A stretch of DNA of 64,000 bases from Acidisarcina sp963790505 (GTDB lineage: Bacteria > Acidobacteriota > Terriglobia > Terriglobales > Acidobacteriaceae). Shown here piece by piece: positions 45,731 to 56,500 of this stretch. The position numbers and the translations under genes were made by a program. How positions within the stretch are numbered: position 1 is the stretch's first letter; each line of letters begins with the position of its first letter. The stretch lies in contig CAWBOT010000003.1 in the NCBI GenBank assembly GCA_963790505.1, positions 58,458 through 122,457 on the forward strand, in the 5' to 3' direction. A model generated the notes under the pieces. It was not told the origin of the DNA. It saw only the letters and a list, made by a program, of their open reading frames with translations, and searched no databases.

Positions 45731-47122
45731 ATGCATTGTGCGCGGGGGATCGCTCTCCTTCTTCTCGCTATGGCCTTTGCATCGCCTGAATCGAACCTCA
45801 TGGCCCAGCCGGCGACCCTCTCGACTGCCGATCAGGCCAGCCTTCAAAAGGCGTTGGCCGCGCTCGATGCGGGCGATAGCCAGGCCGCCAAACCCGTTCT
45901 CGAAGATCTGCACGCCCGTTACCCAGCTAGTTTCGAAATCAATGAATCGCTGGGTTTGCTTTACGCGTCCGGTGGAGACATAGCCTCCGCGCTGCCGCTT
46001 ATCGCCGCTGCCGCATCGGAGAGGCCCGGCTCTGACGCAGCAGCGGCAAATCTCGGCATCGCCTACCTCAAGGCCGGGCGCAACGCAGATGCTGAACGCG
46101 AGCTCACCAGAGCGCTGCAGCTGAATCCTCGAAATCTGGCGGCTGAGGAGGCCCTCGGTCAGGCGCTCATGGAGCTTCAGCAGCCGCAAAAGGCGGCAGA
46201 GGTATTTCATCGCGCGCTTATCGCGGATGGTGAGAACCCCACCCTGCTTTACAACGCGGCGTTGGCTGATTTCGACGCGGGCGATGCAGCCGGGTCCGCG
46301 TCGCTGCTGGCCAGGATGCCAGGGGCCGACAGCTCGGCCGAGGCGCAGTCGCTCATGGCTGACGTGGAGGAAAAGCTCGGTGACTTCAAGTCTGCCGGGC
46401 AGCATTACCTGAACGCCGCCCGTCTCGATCCTTCCGAGGCGAACGAGTATGCCGTGGGAGTCGAGCTTCTGCGGCACTGGACCTTTGCGCCGGCGATCAC
46501 CCAATTCGAGGCGGGAGTGCAGCGTTTTCCTGCCAGCCGGCGTATGCGGCTTGGACTCGGCATCGCCTACTTTGGCAATCACAACTTCGACAAGGCCATC
46601 CCCGTCTTCACCGCTCTGCTGGGTGAGGAGCCCGATAATGCCGGCTTTGCCGACCTCTTGGGCCGCACCTGTTCGGTTGCCTCAGAGGGCTCCGATCCGC
46701 GATGTTCGGTGCTGATTGCCTTCGCCGAAAAGCATCCTCAGGATCCCAGGGCGGCAACCTATGCAGCCATTTACATCCTGCATCAACCGGACGGCGCCGA
46801 CCGCCAGGGGCAAGCGGAGAAACTGCTTGAGTCCGCAATCGCTGCTGACCCTGGCCTTGCCGAGGCCCACTACGAGCTCGGCCTGCTGCTTGAGCTTCAG
46901 GAGAAATGGGCGGAGAGCGCCGGCCATCTTGAGAAGGCAGTGGAACTCCAACCCGATTACGCGGCGGCCCACTACCGTCTGGCGATCGCTTATCGACATC
47001 TGGGGCAACCCGAGAAGGCACGCGAGCAGGTGAGGTTGCAGCAGAAGTTCAGTGCGGAACAAGCCAGGGAACGGGACCTCAAGCTTGAGCAGATCCAGAC
47101 CCTGCTGCTGACCACCCGGTAG
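45731..47122 (+). CDS. Secreted TPR protein (copy C)
   Basis: I choose the ATG at 45731, preceded by GGAGTGGG, because it puts a signal peptide first (CARGIALLLLAMAFASPESNLMAQ); an open frame extends back to 45584. The remaining about 435 residues are roughly ten TPR units (AALDAGDSQAAKPVLEDLHAR, ERELTRALQLNPRNLAAEEAL, AAEVFHRALIADGENPTLLY). It is the last gene before the GH59 locus. Unlike the other two TPR genes it has no CRTAC1 neighbour. Confidence 0.75.
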   Translation: MHCARGIALLLLAMAFASPESNLMAQPATLSTADQASLQKALAALDAGDSQAAKPVLEDLHARYPASFEINESLGLLYASGGDIASALPLIAAAASERPGSDAAAANLGIAYLKAGRNADAERELTRALQLNPRNLAAEEALGQALMELQQPQKAAEVFHRALIADGENPTLLYNAALADFDAGDAAGSASLLARMPGADSSAEAQSLMADVEEKLGDFKSAGQHYLNAARLDPSEANEYAVGVELLRHWTFAPAITQFEAGVQRFPASRRMRLGLGIAYFGNHNFDKAIPVFTALLGEEPDNAGFADLLGRTCSVASEGSDPRCSVLIAFAEKHPQDPRAATYAAIYILHQPDGADRQGQAEKLLESAIAADPGLAEAHYELGLLLELQEKWAESAGHLEKAVELQPDYAAAHYRLAIAYRHLGQPEKAREQVRLQQKFSAEQARERDLKLEQIQTLLLTTR

Positions 47123-47218
47123 AGCTATACGACAGCGCTCCGCCCAATCTGCTCGCTCTCCACGACAACAGGCTGCCGGCAAAATGGTTTCACAAGGTTG
47201 CAGTCAGCCCTCATGGGG

Positions 47219-47228
47219 AACGTACACG
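47219..47228 (+). promoter_or_regulatory. Upstream copy of the LacI-like operator core
   Basis: AACGTACACG repeats the right part of the 13-mer at 47424-47436, in the same orientation and 207 bases upstream. Spacing of this order is compatible with DNA looping by a tetrameric or cooperative LacI-type repressor. It matches the shared site less completely (10 of 13 bases). Confidence 0.4.
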
Positions 47229-47383
47229 TCCATAGCTCATGCCTCGTTCTTTTCGCTTACGCAATCTTGGAAGTCAGCCGGCGCAGCTTCCTGCTGGAAT
47301 GCGCAGAAGGCTTTGCAGTAGTGGGTGAATGCAGGTTATTTATGGGCTATTCACCAAATCGACAATTTCCCCGGGGGCATCGC

Positions 47384-47413
47384 TTGACAGTTCTCTAAAG
47401 GCGGGACTAGCAT
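47384..47413 (+). promoter_or_regulatory. Promoter of the GH59 operon
   Basis: TTGACA (47384-47389), an 18-base spacer and TAGCAT (47408-47413) make a good sigma70-type promoter. Transcription should start near 47420, just ahead of the operator-like site at 47424. Confidence 0.6.
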
Positions 47414-47423
47414 CCATTTTCTA

Positions 47424-47436
47424 GGTAACGTACACG
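47424..47436 (+). promoter_or_regulatory. Operator-like 13-mer at the GH59 promoter
   Basis: GGTAACGTACACG lies about 11 bases after the -10 box. The identical 13-mer, inverted, follows the -10 box of the DUF5107 promoter (53505-53517). The central ACGT with partly symmetric flanks fits LacI-family sites, and a LacI-type gene lies in the same locus (58531). Confidence 0.65.
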
Positions 47437-47439
47437 GAA

Positions 47440-49581
47440 ATGGCGATATTGATCTCTTCCTGTGAATCAACTTCGAGTCTTCGGCGCGATATGCGGGCGG
47501 CCGCACAGCCGAGTCTCACCTTTCGTCGCTCCAGTCTATGTAGCGGGGTTCAGCGCATACTCGCTTTCGTTTTGATGTCGGCGATCGGAATGACCGTCGC
47601 CGCAAACGCTGCCGACAAACAAGCGGGGAGCGCCCCGATCATTCCGCCCCAGATCATTCCGATTGACGGCCAGGGGCGAGGGCCGCAATTTGAGGGCCTC
47701 GGAGCGCTTAGCGCCGGCGCGTCCTCGCGCCTGTTGATCGACTATCCGGAGCCCCAGCGCAGCCAGATTCTCGACTATCTCTTCAAGCCCGGTTATGGCG
47801 CGGCGTTGCAGCACCTGAAGGTCGAGATCGGCTCAGATGTCAACTCCACCGACGGCTCTGAGCCCAGCCATATGCGCAGCCCGAGCGACCGCAATTACGA
47901 GCGCGGCTATGAGTGGTGGCTTATGGTTGAGGCGCGCAAGCGCAATCCGCAGATCATTCTCGACACCCTGCCGTGGGGCGCGCCCGGCTGGATTGGGAAC
48001 GGCCGCCTGTATTCGAAAGACATGGCGGCGTATGTGGTCGACTTTCTGCAGGCGGCCAGGAAGCAATACGGCCTTGACATCGCCTACACCGGCGTGTGGA
48101 ACGAGAGAATTTATGACGCTGAGTACGTCAAGACCCTCAGCCAGGCCCTGAAGCAATCGGGCCTGAACACCAGGATAGTTTGCTGCGACGAATATCCGGG
48201 AGAAGGTGGCGATCAGTGGGAGATTGCGAAGGCTATCCAGAAAGATCCTGCGCTCAAAGACTCGATCTACGCTCTCGGGGTCCACTATCCGTGGGTGTAC
48301 AACCACTCGACGACGCCCCAGATCGCCAGGGACTCAGGCAAGCCATTGTGGTCCAGTGAAGACCAGCCAAATGATGGGGGTGGTCCGATCGTCTCGCGGG
48401 ACTGGTCGATCGGCGGACGGTTGTTGGCGAAGATCTATAACCGCAACTACCTCGAAGGCGGTTTTACCAAGACCGAGATCTGGAGCCCGATCACCTCGTA
48501 CTACGACATTCTCGCCGCGCCTAACTCCGGTCTCATGTACGCCAACACTCCGTGGTCGGGAAACTATTCCGTGCAGGGAGCGATGTGGGCGACCGCCCAT
48601 ACGACGCAATTCGCCCAGCCCGGCTGGACCTACGACGATCCCTCCTGCGGATACCTCGCGCACGGCGGCAGCTTCGTCACCTTCCTCTCGCCGGACCGCA
48701 AGAACTGGAGCACGGTGATTGAGAGCATCGACGCGCATCAGCCGCAAACGGTCCAGTTGCGGCCCACGCAGGGCGCAGCCGGCGAGACGGTTCACGTCTG
48801 GCAAACGAACGCCTCGACGACCTTTAGCCACGTCGCCGACCTTCGCGTTGTCCAGGGCGCCTATACGCTCGAGGTGCAGCCCGACTCGATCTACACGGTA
48901 ACGACCACGACCGGGCAAGGCAAAGGGGACGCGGCCCCGCCGCCGCCCGCAGGCTTCCCTCTGCCTTACAGTGACGCCTTTGACTCTTCGCCTCTGGGCC
49001 ATGCCGCGCGTTATCTCTCCGATCAGGACGGCGCGTTCGAAGTGCAACCCTGCCGCCAGCGCCCCGGCAACTGCCTCTCGCAAGTTATCACTGTAAAGCC
49101 GACTCCCTGGTCGCCGTTACCTGACCCGTTCACCCTGGCTGGCGACATTGCCTGGCGTGACTACTCCGTGGCCGCGGACGTTCAGATTCCGCTCGCAGGG
49201 GAAGCCTCCGTCTTCGGCAGGATCGACAATGCGAGCGCCTTCGCTGACAGCAAAGCGACCTATCCCGCCGGCTATGGATTGATTCTCAAGAGCGATGGCC
49301 ATTGGCGGCTGATCTCGACGGCCTATAAGAACGACCCGATGGAACTGGCCGCCGGCGCGATCGCCGCGGACGAGCATACGAATGCCGCGCCCTGGCACCA
49401 CCTCGAGCTGAGTTTTCAGGGCCCATCTGTCGAAGTCGATATCGACGGCAAACGCCTCGCCCAGGTCGCAAGCTCATCGCACGATCACGGAATGTTTTCG
49501 ATAGGAAGCGACTGGAGCACCGTCCAGTTCGACAACCTGACAGTGAAGCCGAACACGCCCGCGGCAGCAGCCGGACGCTAG
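47440..49581 (+). CDS. GH59 galactocerebrosidase homologue (secreted)
   Basis: This protein of up to 713 residues follows human galactosylceramidase closely in order of motifs: FEGLGALSAGASSRLLIDYP, SQILDYLFKPGYGA, LQHLKVEIGSD, STDGSEPSHM, RGYEWWLMVEA, then VWNERIYDA with the acid/base Glu222, and PLWSSEDQP with the nucleophile Glu307. A beta-sandwich and a C-terminal lectin-like domain follow (FDSSPLGHAARYLSDQDGAFEV ... TVQFDNLTV). A signal peptide ends at VAANAA. The expected reaction is release of beta-linked galactose, from galactolipids or another galactoside. The ATG at 47491 is an alternative start. A TonB receptor follows 58 bp downstream. Confidence 0.9.
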   Translation: MAILISSCESTSSLRRDMRAAAQPSLTFRRSSLCSGVQRILAFVLMSAIGMTVAANAADKQAGSAPIIPPQIIPIDGQGRGPQFEGLGALSAGASSRLLIDYPEPQRSQILDYLFKPGYGAALQHLKVEIGSDVNSTDGSEPSHMRSPSDRNYERGYEWWLMVEARKRNPQIILDTLPWGAPGWIGNGRLYSKDMAAYVVDFLQAARKQYGLDIAYTGVWNERIYDAEYVKTLSQALKQSGLNTRIVCCDEYPGEGGDQWEIAKAIQKDPALKDSIYALGVHYPWVYNHSTTPQIARDSGKPLWSSEDQPNDGGGPIVSRDWSIGGRLLAKIYNRNYLEGGFTKTEIWSPITSYYDILAAPNSGLMYANTPWSGNYSVQGAMWATAHTTQFAQPGWTYDDPSCGYLAHGGSFVTFLSPDRKNWSTVIESIDAHQPQTVQLRPTQGAAGETVHVWQTNASTTFSHVADLRVVQGAYTLEVQPDSIYTVTTTTGQGKGDAAPPPPAGFPLPYSDAFDSSPLGHAARYLSDQDGAFEVQPCRQRPGNCLSQVITVKPTPWSPLPDPFTLAGDIAWRDYSVAADVQIPLAGEASVFGRIDNASAFADSKATYPAGYGLILKSDGHWRLISTAYKNDPMELAAGAIAADEHTNAAPWHHLELSFQGPSVEVDIDGKRLAQVASSSHDHGMFSIGSDWSTVQFDNLTVKPNTPAAAAGR

Positions 49582-49639
49582 CTGCGGCGAACGACTCAGC
49601 AACGAACGAATCACTTTGTTTACGTAGGGAGGGTATTAC

Positions 49640-52600
49640 GTGAATTGGCCAGTAGCTCGACACAATAATCCCAGGGGGATCTTTTCTGGCGCCGGGTTGG
49701 CGCTGCTTGCGGTCTTTTGCTTCTTCGCCGCGGCCAGCGCCCCGGCGCAGATGGACCAGGGCACAATCACCGGCCTCATTCAGGACGACACTGGGGCCGC
49801 AATCCCCGGCGCCAAAGTGACCTTGACAAGCTCGGATACCGGGCTTGTCTTCACAACGAATGCCGATGCCGGCGGTATCTATACCTTCTCACCCATCAAG
49901 ATTGGCAACTACACGATCAGCGCGACCGCCGATGGCTTTCAAACGACCACTCAGGACAAGGTTCAGCTTCAGTTGGGCGAGCGCCTGAATGTTCCGGTCA
50001 CCCTCAAGCCGGGCGCCGTCTCGCAGACTGTCGAGGTCACAGACGCACCGCCGCTGCTGCAGACGCAGTCGGCTTCGGTCGGCCAGGTTTTGAGTACTCA
50101 GACCATCAACACGACCGCTCTCAACGGACGAAACTGGGTGTATATCGCGCAGCTTACCGCCGGTGTCGATCCGGCGGCCGGTTCGCGTGGCGCAGGCCAG
50201 GGCGACTTTGAAGCAAATGGTCAGGATGCCGGCCAGAACAACTTCATCCTCGACGGCGTCGACAACAATATCAACAGCGTAGATTTCCTCAATGGCGCAA
50301 GCTTTGCAGTCCGGCCTCCGCCTGACGCGCTCGCCGAGTTTGAGGTCTCCACCAGCAGTTACAACGCCGAGCTTGGCCACTCGGCAGGCGCGGTCGTCAA
50401 CGCCAGCATCAAGTCCGGAACCAATCAGATTCACGGCGACCTGTGGGAGTATTTTCGCAATACGGTTCTTGACGCTCGTGACTTTAACGCCCTGACCGTG
50501 CCGAAATATAACCAGAACCAGTTCGGCGCTACGCTCGGGTTTCCGATCCTCCGCAACAAGCTTTTCTTCTTCGGCGATGTTGAGGATAACCGCATCGTCT
50601 TTGGCCAGACCTACACTGGCACCGTTCCGACCGCGGATATGCGGGCAGGAAATTTCTCCGAGCTGTTAAACACCTCGCTGACCGGGCTGGCGAAGCCGGT
50701 ACAACTCTACCAACCCAACTCTGGGGGCACTCAGACAGTCAGTTGTGGCGGGCAGAACAACGTCTACTGCCCGGCCCAGATCGACCCCGTCGCTCAGGGG
50801 ATACTCAAGCTTTATCCAGCACCGAATACGAATGGCAATTTGATCTACAACAACTACGTGACCAACCTGAACTCGGTCGATAATCGCTGGTCGTGGGACA
50901 CCCGGGTCGACTGGAACGTTAGCCCCAAAGACCAGACCTTTGCGCGCTACAGCTATCTGAATGAGCGCGCCTCCTATCCATCGCCGCTGGGGCCGATTCT
51001 CGACGGCGGCTCCTACGGCGCCGATGGGGCCATCGTCAATTTTGCTCAGCAGTTTGTCGGCAGCGAGACTCACGTCTTCAATCCGCAGACCACCAATGAG
51101 TTCCGCTTCAGCTATTCGTGGGGCCACTTCAGTGATGCGCCGATCGACGCAAATGCAAATACCGCGGCCGAGGTTGGCTTGGGTGGCATTCCCTATGCTC
51201 CAGGCAACGGCGGCCTTCCCCCTACGTCCATCAACGGCGTTCCCGGGACCTCCGGAAGCGCAAGTATCAGCGGCTCGACGGCCGTCGGAGGTATCTCTTC
51301 CTTTGGTACGCCCGCGTACTACACGGCAGACGAGTATGAGAACACGTATCAGATACTCGACAACGTCACTAAGATCGTCGGCAAGCACTCGCTCAAATTT
51401 GGCGTGAACTTCGAGAGCATGCGCTTCAGCACGCTGGCTCCCCCATACTCTCGCGGTACTTATGGATTCAGCGGCCAATATTCCAGCGACCCTGGCGTAA
51501 GCTTTACCGGCTTTGGCACTGCTGACTTCATCACCAATCAGATTAATTCGGCCAGCATTTCAAACCTCAGCACCGTCTCCAATAACCGCTGGTATCGCTC
51601 CGCCTATGCACAGGATGACTGGCGAGTGAACAGCCGCCTTTCGCTCAACCTGGGCGTGCGGTACGAATACTTCCAGCCGTATAAGGAGAATTCAGGCTCC
51701 CAGGCCAATTTCTACGCCACCGGGCCGGCGGGCATCGGCACCGGCTCCGGTACGCTGCTCATTCCCACTCAGCAGCAAGCGGCTCCGTTGTCCGCCTCAT
51801 TCCTCAGTGCGCTCGCCGCCAACAATATTACCCTGCAGTATCTTGGCAATCCTCATCTGGCCAACGCGCAGAACCTCAACTTTTCTCCTCGCGTCGGCTT
51901 CTCCTTTCAAGCGGATCCGAAGACGGTGGTGCGCGGCGGCTACGGCATCTTTTACGGCGGACTCGAGAACATCGGCGGCAGCCCGAACCTCGGCTTCCAA
52001 TACCCCTTTCAGTTCACCTCTAGCTTTCCCGCCCCAAATTGCGCTCCTGGCAACTGCCCCTCGAATGGATTGACGCTCGAGAATGGATTCAGCCAGGCTA
52101 TCAACGAGGGCCTGCAGAATTTTGTAAGCACTCCTGGGCTGATCGGGATCGGGCCACATATCAAGACTCCCTACACGCAGTCGGAGAATTTGACCGTCCA
52201 GCGAATGATCAACAACAACCTCACCGCTTCGATCGGCTATGTAGGCGCGGTGGGACGCCACGTCTTCAATGTACTCAACCAGAATGCGCCCGCGGCCGTC
52301 ATCAACCCAGGCAATAACGCGCAGTTCGTGCAGCCCTTCCCGCTCTTTGCCGGCGACAACTATGTCGCTATGTCGGGGGTAAGCACCTATAACGCTCTGC
52401 AAACGAAGATCGAGAAGCGCTTCTCCAGCGGCCTCAGTTTTCTCACAACTTATACCTGGTCCCACACGATGGATGACGCGCCGAGCGCGCTCGGCAGCAC
52501 TGGAGAAGGCGGCTATCGCAACCCGAACCTCATTCCAATTATTGATGACTTCGCCGACTCTCCCTGGGACACTCGGCAGCGCTTCACCTTCAATGGGCTC

Positions 52601-53251
52601 TACGAACTGCCGTTCGGTGTAGGTCGCGCCCACATGAGCCAGCGCGGGATCGCCGATCTGGTCGCCGGAGGTTGGAGCAGCAGCTTGACCTTCGCCGCTC
52701 AGACCGGCAATCCCTTTACCGTCTATCCGGATATCACGACCGCGGCGGGCGGCACCTCCCACGCGATTCTGGTCCGGACTCCCTTTGCTCGAGGCGGTTC
52801 ACCCGACGCAAGCAACCCGGGAGTCACTTGCCCCGGTTCGGTGCGCAATCGCACCAACTGGTACAACCCGTGCGCCTTCGCCAATCCGCTGCCGGGTTCG
52901 CTTATCAGCCCGGGCGCGAATGGCGGCAACCCTCAGCCTGGCTATCAATATCCGCAATACGTCACCAACCTGCAGCAGGTGGAGCAATTCCTCGGCGGGC
53001 GGCGGAATCAGATTACCGGTCCAGGTTACGAGCGGATCAATATGTCGATCTTCAAGAACTTTACGACCTTCCGCGAACAGAAACTGCAGTTCCGCACTGA
53101 CATCTTCAACCTCCTTAACACGCCCGCGTATGGAGATCCGAGCGTCACCTCCAACAATTCCAATGGCGGCCAGATCACCTCACCTCGTTTCTTTCAAAGC
53201 AACACGCCCGACGCGAGATTTTTCCAGTTCTCGCTTAAGTACCTTTTTTAG
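49640..53251 (+). CDS. TonB-dependent receptor with carboxypeptidase-regulatory-like domain (GH59 locus)
   Basis: This 1203-residue outer-membrane receptor starts at a GTG after GGGAGGG. A signal peptide (LALLAVFCFFAAASAPAQ) is followed by a regulatory-like sandwich (GTITGLIQDDTGAAIPGAKV), a plug (TTALNGRNWVYIAQLTAGVD, NFILDGVDNNINSVDF) and a barrel ending FFQFSLKYLF. It lies directly behind the GH59 gene and probably shares its transcript. It should import the galactoside-containing products or substrate of that enzyme. Confidence 0.9.
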   Translation: MNWPVARHNNPRGIFSGAGLALLAVFCFFAAASAPAQMDQGTITGLIQDDTGAAIPGAKVTLTSSDTGLVFTTNADAGGIYTFSPIKIGNYTISATADGFQTTTQDKVQLQLGERLNVPVTLKPGAVSQTVEVTDAPPLLQTQSASVGQVLSTQTINTTALNGRNWVYIAQLTAGVDPAAGSRGAGQGDFEANGQDAGQNNFILDGVDNNINSVDFLNGASFAVRPPPDALAEFEVSTSSYNAELGHSAGAVVNASIKSGTNQIHGDLWEYFRNTVLDARDFNALTVPKYNQNQFGATLGFPILRNKLFFFGDVEDNRIVFGQTYTGTVPTADMRAGNFSELLNTSLTGLAKPVQLYQPNSGGTQTVSCGGQNNVYCPAQIDPVAQGILKLYPAPNTNGNLIYNNYVTNLNSVDNRWSWDTRVDWNVSPKDQTFARYSYLNERASYPSPLGPILDGGSYGADGAIVNFAQQFVGSETHVFNPQTTNEFRFSYSWGHFSDAPIDANANTAAEVGLGGIPYAPGNGGLPPTSINGVPGTSGSASISGSTAVGGISSFGTPAYYTADEYENTYQILDNVTKIVGKHSLKFGVNFESMRFSTLAPPYSRGTYGFSGQYSSDPGVSFTGFGTADFITNQINSASISNLSTVSNNRWYRSAYAQDDWRVNSRLSLNLGVRYEYFQPYKENSGSQANFYATGPAGIGTGSGTLLIPTQQQAAPLSASFLSALAANNITLQYLGNPHLANAQNLNFSPRVGFSFQADPKTVVRGGYGIFYGGLENIGGSPNLGFQYPFQFTSSFPAPNCAPGNCPSNGLTLENGFSQAINEGLQNFVSTPGLIGIGPHIKTPYTQSENLTVQRMINNNLTASIGYVGAVGRHVFNVLNQNAPAAVINPGNNAQFVQPFPLFAGDNYVAMSGVSTYNALQTKIEKRFSSGLSFLTTYTWSHTMDDAPSALGSTGEGGYRNPNLIPIIDDFADSPWDTRQRFTFNGLYELPFGVGRAHMSQRGIADLVAGGWSSSLTFAAQTGNPFTVYPDITTAAGGTSHAILVRTPFARGGSPDASNPGVTCPGSVRNRTNWYNPCAFANPLPGSLISPGANGGNPQPGYQYPQYVTNLQQVEQFLGGRRNQITGPGYERINMSIFKNFTTFREQKLQFRTDIFNLLNTPAYGDPSVTSNNSNGGQITSPRFFQSNTPDARFFQFSLKYLF

Positions 53252-53287
53252 ACAAGCCATGCCATATGAGCTTTGATCCTTAAACCA

Positions 53288-53317
53288 CGATGCGCCGGAG
53301 TGGCTTTCGGCGCATCG
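53288..53317 (+). terminator. Terminator after the GH59-receptor operon
   Basis: CGATGCGCCG (53288-53297) and CGGCGCATCG (53308-53317) form a perfect 10-bp stem with a 10-base loop, 37 bases after the receptor stop. A pyrimidine-rich GGTCTCTTCTC follows in place of a clean T-run. Confidence 0.7.
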
Positions 53318-53474
53318 CGGTCTCTTCTCGGACGAAAGTCTCAAAAGAGCATCTTTCGTCGAAACTGTGTATATCTTCCCTTACCTTACATACGGAGTTC
53401 GACGCGCACTTTGAGACCCCCCACCGAAATATCGGGGGTATAAGTGGCACTGCCATAGGCTTACCCGTATCTCA

Positions 53475-53502
53475 TTGACTCTCTGTCGCCGGTTGCTATA
53501 AT
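53475..53502 (+). promoter_or_regulatory. Strong promoter of the DUF5107-MFS operon
   Basis: TTGACT (53475-53480), a 16-base spacer and a consensus TATAAT (53497-53502) form one of the clearest sigma70 promoters in the window. Transcription should start near 53509, inside the operator-like site at 53505-53517. Confidence 0.75.
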
Positions 53503-53504
53503 CG

Positions 53505-53517
53505 CGTGTACGTTACC
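53505..53517 (-). promoter_or_regulatory. Operator-like 13-mer at the DUF5107 promoter
   Basis: CGTGTACGTTACC is the exact reverse complement of the site at 47424-47436. It begins two bases after TATAAT and covers the predicted start of transcription, the classical place for a LacI-type repressor. Confidence 0.7.
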
Positions 53518-53540
53518 GATTGTTTCTGGAGTTGTCCATC

Positions 53541-56500
53541 ATGGCTCAGTCGACGCGTCTTCCTCAGGCGGGCGAACCCGTCCAGCTCTTGCGGCTTCCC
53601 CAGGCTCCTGCCGCCCTGGTCGGTGAGGTACGGGCATGGCAGGAACCCGTTGAGTTACTTACCTATACTCCCGAAGAGCCCGATCCCAATCCGATGTTTC
53701 TCGAAAAAAGGGTCTATCAGGGAAGTAGCGGGCGCGTCTATCCTTTGCCCTTCATCGATCGAATTGCTACCGAAGCAACGCCAAAATTGTGGCAGGCCGT
53801 TCATATCGAAAATGACTTTCTGCGCTTGATGATCCTGCCCGAAATCGGCGGCCGCATACACGTAGGCTACGACAAAACCGCGGGCTACGATTTCTTTTAC
53901 AGGCAGAATGTGATCAAGCCAGCTCTTGTTGGCCTGGCCGGTCCGTGGATCTCCGGGGGCGTCGAATTCAACTGGCCGCAACATCATCGTCCAGCCACGT
54001 TCATGCCGGTAGAGACTGAAATTGAACATCACGATGACGGTTCGGTGACAGTATGGTGCAGCGATCACGATCCCATGCTCCGGATGAAGGGCATGCACGG
54101 GCTCTGCCTGCACCCCGGACGCGCCGTCGCTGAGGTGAAGGTACGTCTCTTTAACCGGACTCAATTGACCCAGACCTTTCTCTGGTGGGCCAACATCGCA
54201 ACCCGGGTCCACGAGAAGTATCAATCTTTTTTCCCCACCGATGTCCGCTTTGCGGCCGATCACGCCAAGCGAGCGATAACCAGCTTTCCGTTAAGCAGCG
54301 GTCGTTACTACGGTATCGATTACGGGCAGCGGGCCCAGTCCGGCGTGCCTGCCGAGGAGCAGCCGCGCTGTTTCCTCCCCGACGGCTCCTATCCGCCGAA
54401 CGATCTGAGCTGGTATTCAAACATCCCCGTCCCTACGAGTTACATGATTGCCGGAACCGAGGAAGATTTTAGCGGAGGATATGACCACGCAGCCCAGGCG
54501 GGTCTTGTCCTTGTGGCGAATCATCATATCGCTCCGGGAAAGAAGCAATGGACGTGGGGCAACCACGAATTCGGCTATGCATGGGACCGCAGCCTGACTG
54601 ACCACGATGGTCCGTACATCGAACTGATGGCTGGCGTCTACACCGACAATCAGCCCGATTTTTCCTTCCTCGCGCCGTGGGAGACCAAGACGTTCAGCCA
54701 TAATTGGTTTCCCATTCACACCATCGGAATTCCCCATGCGGCGAATCCGGATGCGGCCCTGAGCCTCAACTACGCCCAGGGAAAGGCCACTGTCGGCGTC
54801 TACGTTACCCGAGCATGCGACGAAGTGATTGTGGTGTTACGCGCCGGTTCGGTCGAAGTTGCACGATGGACTGAGGGAGTCGACGTCGCACATCCGCTGA
54901 TGCTCTCTGCAACGTTGCCTGTCGCCACTGATGAAGAGTCTCTCTCGGTCAGCGTGACGCATAAGGGCCGAACGTTGATTGAGTACGATCGTGCCGCGGT
55001 GGTTCCAGCCAAAGCCCCCTCAGTCGCGGTCGAACCGCCCCCGCCGTCCGAGATTGCCACGATCGACGAACTCTATCTCACCGGTCTTCATCTGCGTCAA
55101 TACAGCCACGCTACGCGGCTGCCCGAAGCATACTGGCGAGAGGCCCTCACCAGGGATCCGCACGACAGTCGAGTCAACAATGCGCTGGGGCTATGGCATC
55201 TGCGCCGCGGCGAGTTTGACGCTGCTGCCGAGCATTTCCATACCGCGATCCAGCGGCTCACCCGGCTCAATCCCAATCCATATGATGGGGAGCCTTATTA
55301 CAACCTCGGTATCACCGAACGGTACCGCAAGCGTGTGAAACAGGCGTATGACGCGCTTTACAAAGCGACGTGGAGTGCAGCCTGGCGCGGACCGGCCTAT
55401 CTGGCGCTTGCCGAAATTGATGCTGGCCGTAATCAATGGGAGGTCGCACTCGACCACGTAAAGCGAAGCCTCCTTACAAATGCGGACAATCCTGCCGCTT
55501 TGAACTTGAAGGCTATTGTTCTCGGAAAACTCGGACTTCTCGACGAGGCCGACGATGTCCATCGAGAGATTCGCAACCTCGATCCTCTCGATATCATGTC
55601 TCGCTGGCGCGACGGCGTCGAGCCTGCCAACGGGCAGGAGCGCCTCGATCTGGCCTTCGATCTTATGCGCATTGGACAGGACGAGGAGGCTGGCAATGTA
55701 TTGCGCCTCGCGATCTCCGATGGTCGTGCCGGTTCTCTTCCGATAGAGTTACTCACCCTCGCCTTACTAGAGAGGCGGACTGACCCGGCCAAAGCAGATG
55801 AGACTCGGAAGCTGGTAGGCTCTGTTCCTCTGCATCACTGCCTTCCATCGCGGCTTGAGGAGATGGGCGTGCTCCAGGAATCGATCGCCGCTGGTCCCCA
55901 AAATGCAGCCGCCCGCTACCTGCTGGGTAACTTTCTCTACGATCGGCGGCGTCACGAGGAAGCGATCCAACAGTGGGAAGCTGCGGCCACGCTGAATCCA
56001 TCCTTCCCGACCGTGTGGCGCAACCTTGGTATTGCGGCCTTTAATGTGCGCGGCGATATTGCCGCTGCTCGGGCCGCGTTCGATCGGGCCCTTGCCGCAA
56101 ATCCGAACGACGGTCGAGTCCTTTATGAACGTGATCAACTCTGGAAAAGAATTGGTGAGAGCCCGGAACGGCGTCTGGTGGAGTTGCAAAGCTATTCGCA
56201 TTTGATTTCGCAACGTGACGACCTGTCCGTAGAGCTCGCAACCCTCTACAACCAGGTCGGAAGGCCCGACGATGCGTTGCAACTGCTGCTTCAGCGTCAT
56301 TTCCAGCCTTGGGAGGGCGGCGAGGGGCTCGTACTGGCGCAATATGTCCGCAGCCGCCTTCTGCTGGGGCAGGCCTCGCTCGATGCCGGGGATGCGATCG
56401 CCGGCATTAGTCATTTCCGCGCGGCACTGCAACCTCCCCCAAACCTGAGCGAAGCCCGACATCTGCTCGCCAGTCAGAACGACATCTATTACTGGCTGGG

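Larger units (their letters stand above)
47123..47439. other. 317-bp regulatory region upstream of the GH59 locus
   Basis: No gene is visible. The region holds an upstream operator-like site (47219-47228), an inverted repeat GGTGAAT (47324-47330) with ATTCACC (47349-47355), a sigma70-type promoter (47384-47413) and the main operator-like site (47424-47436). Confidence 0.7.
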
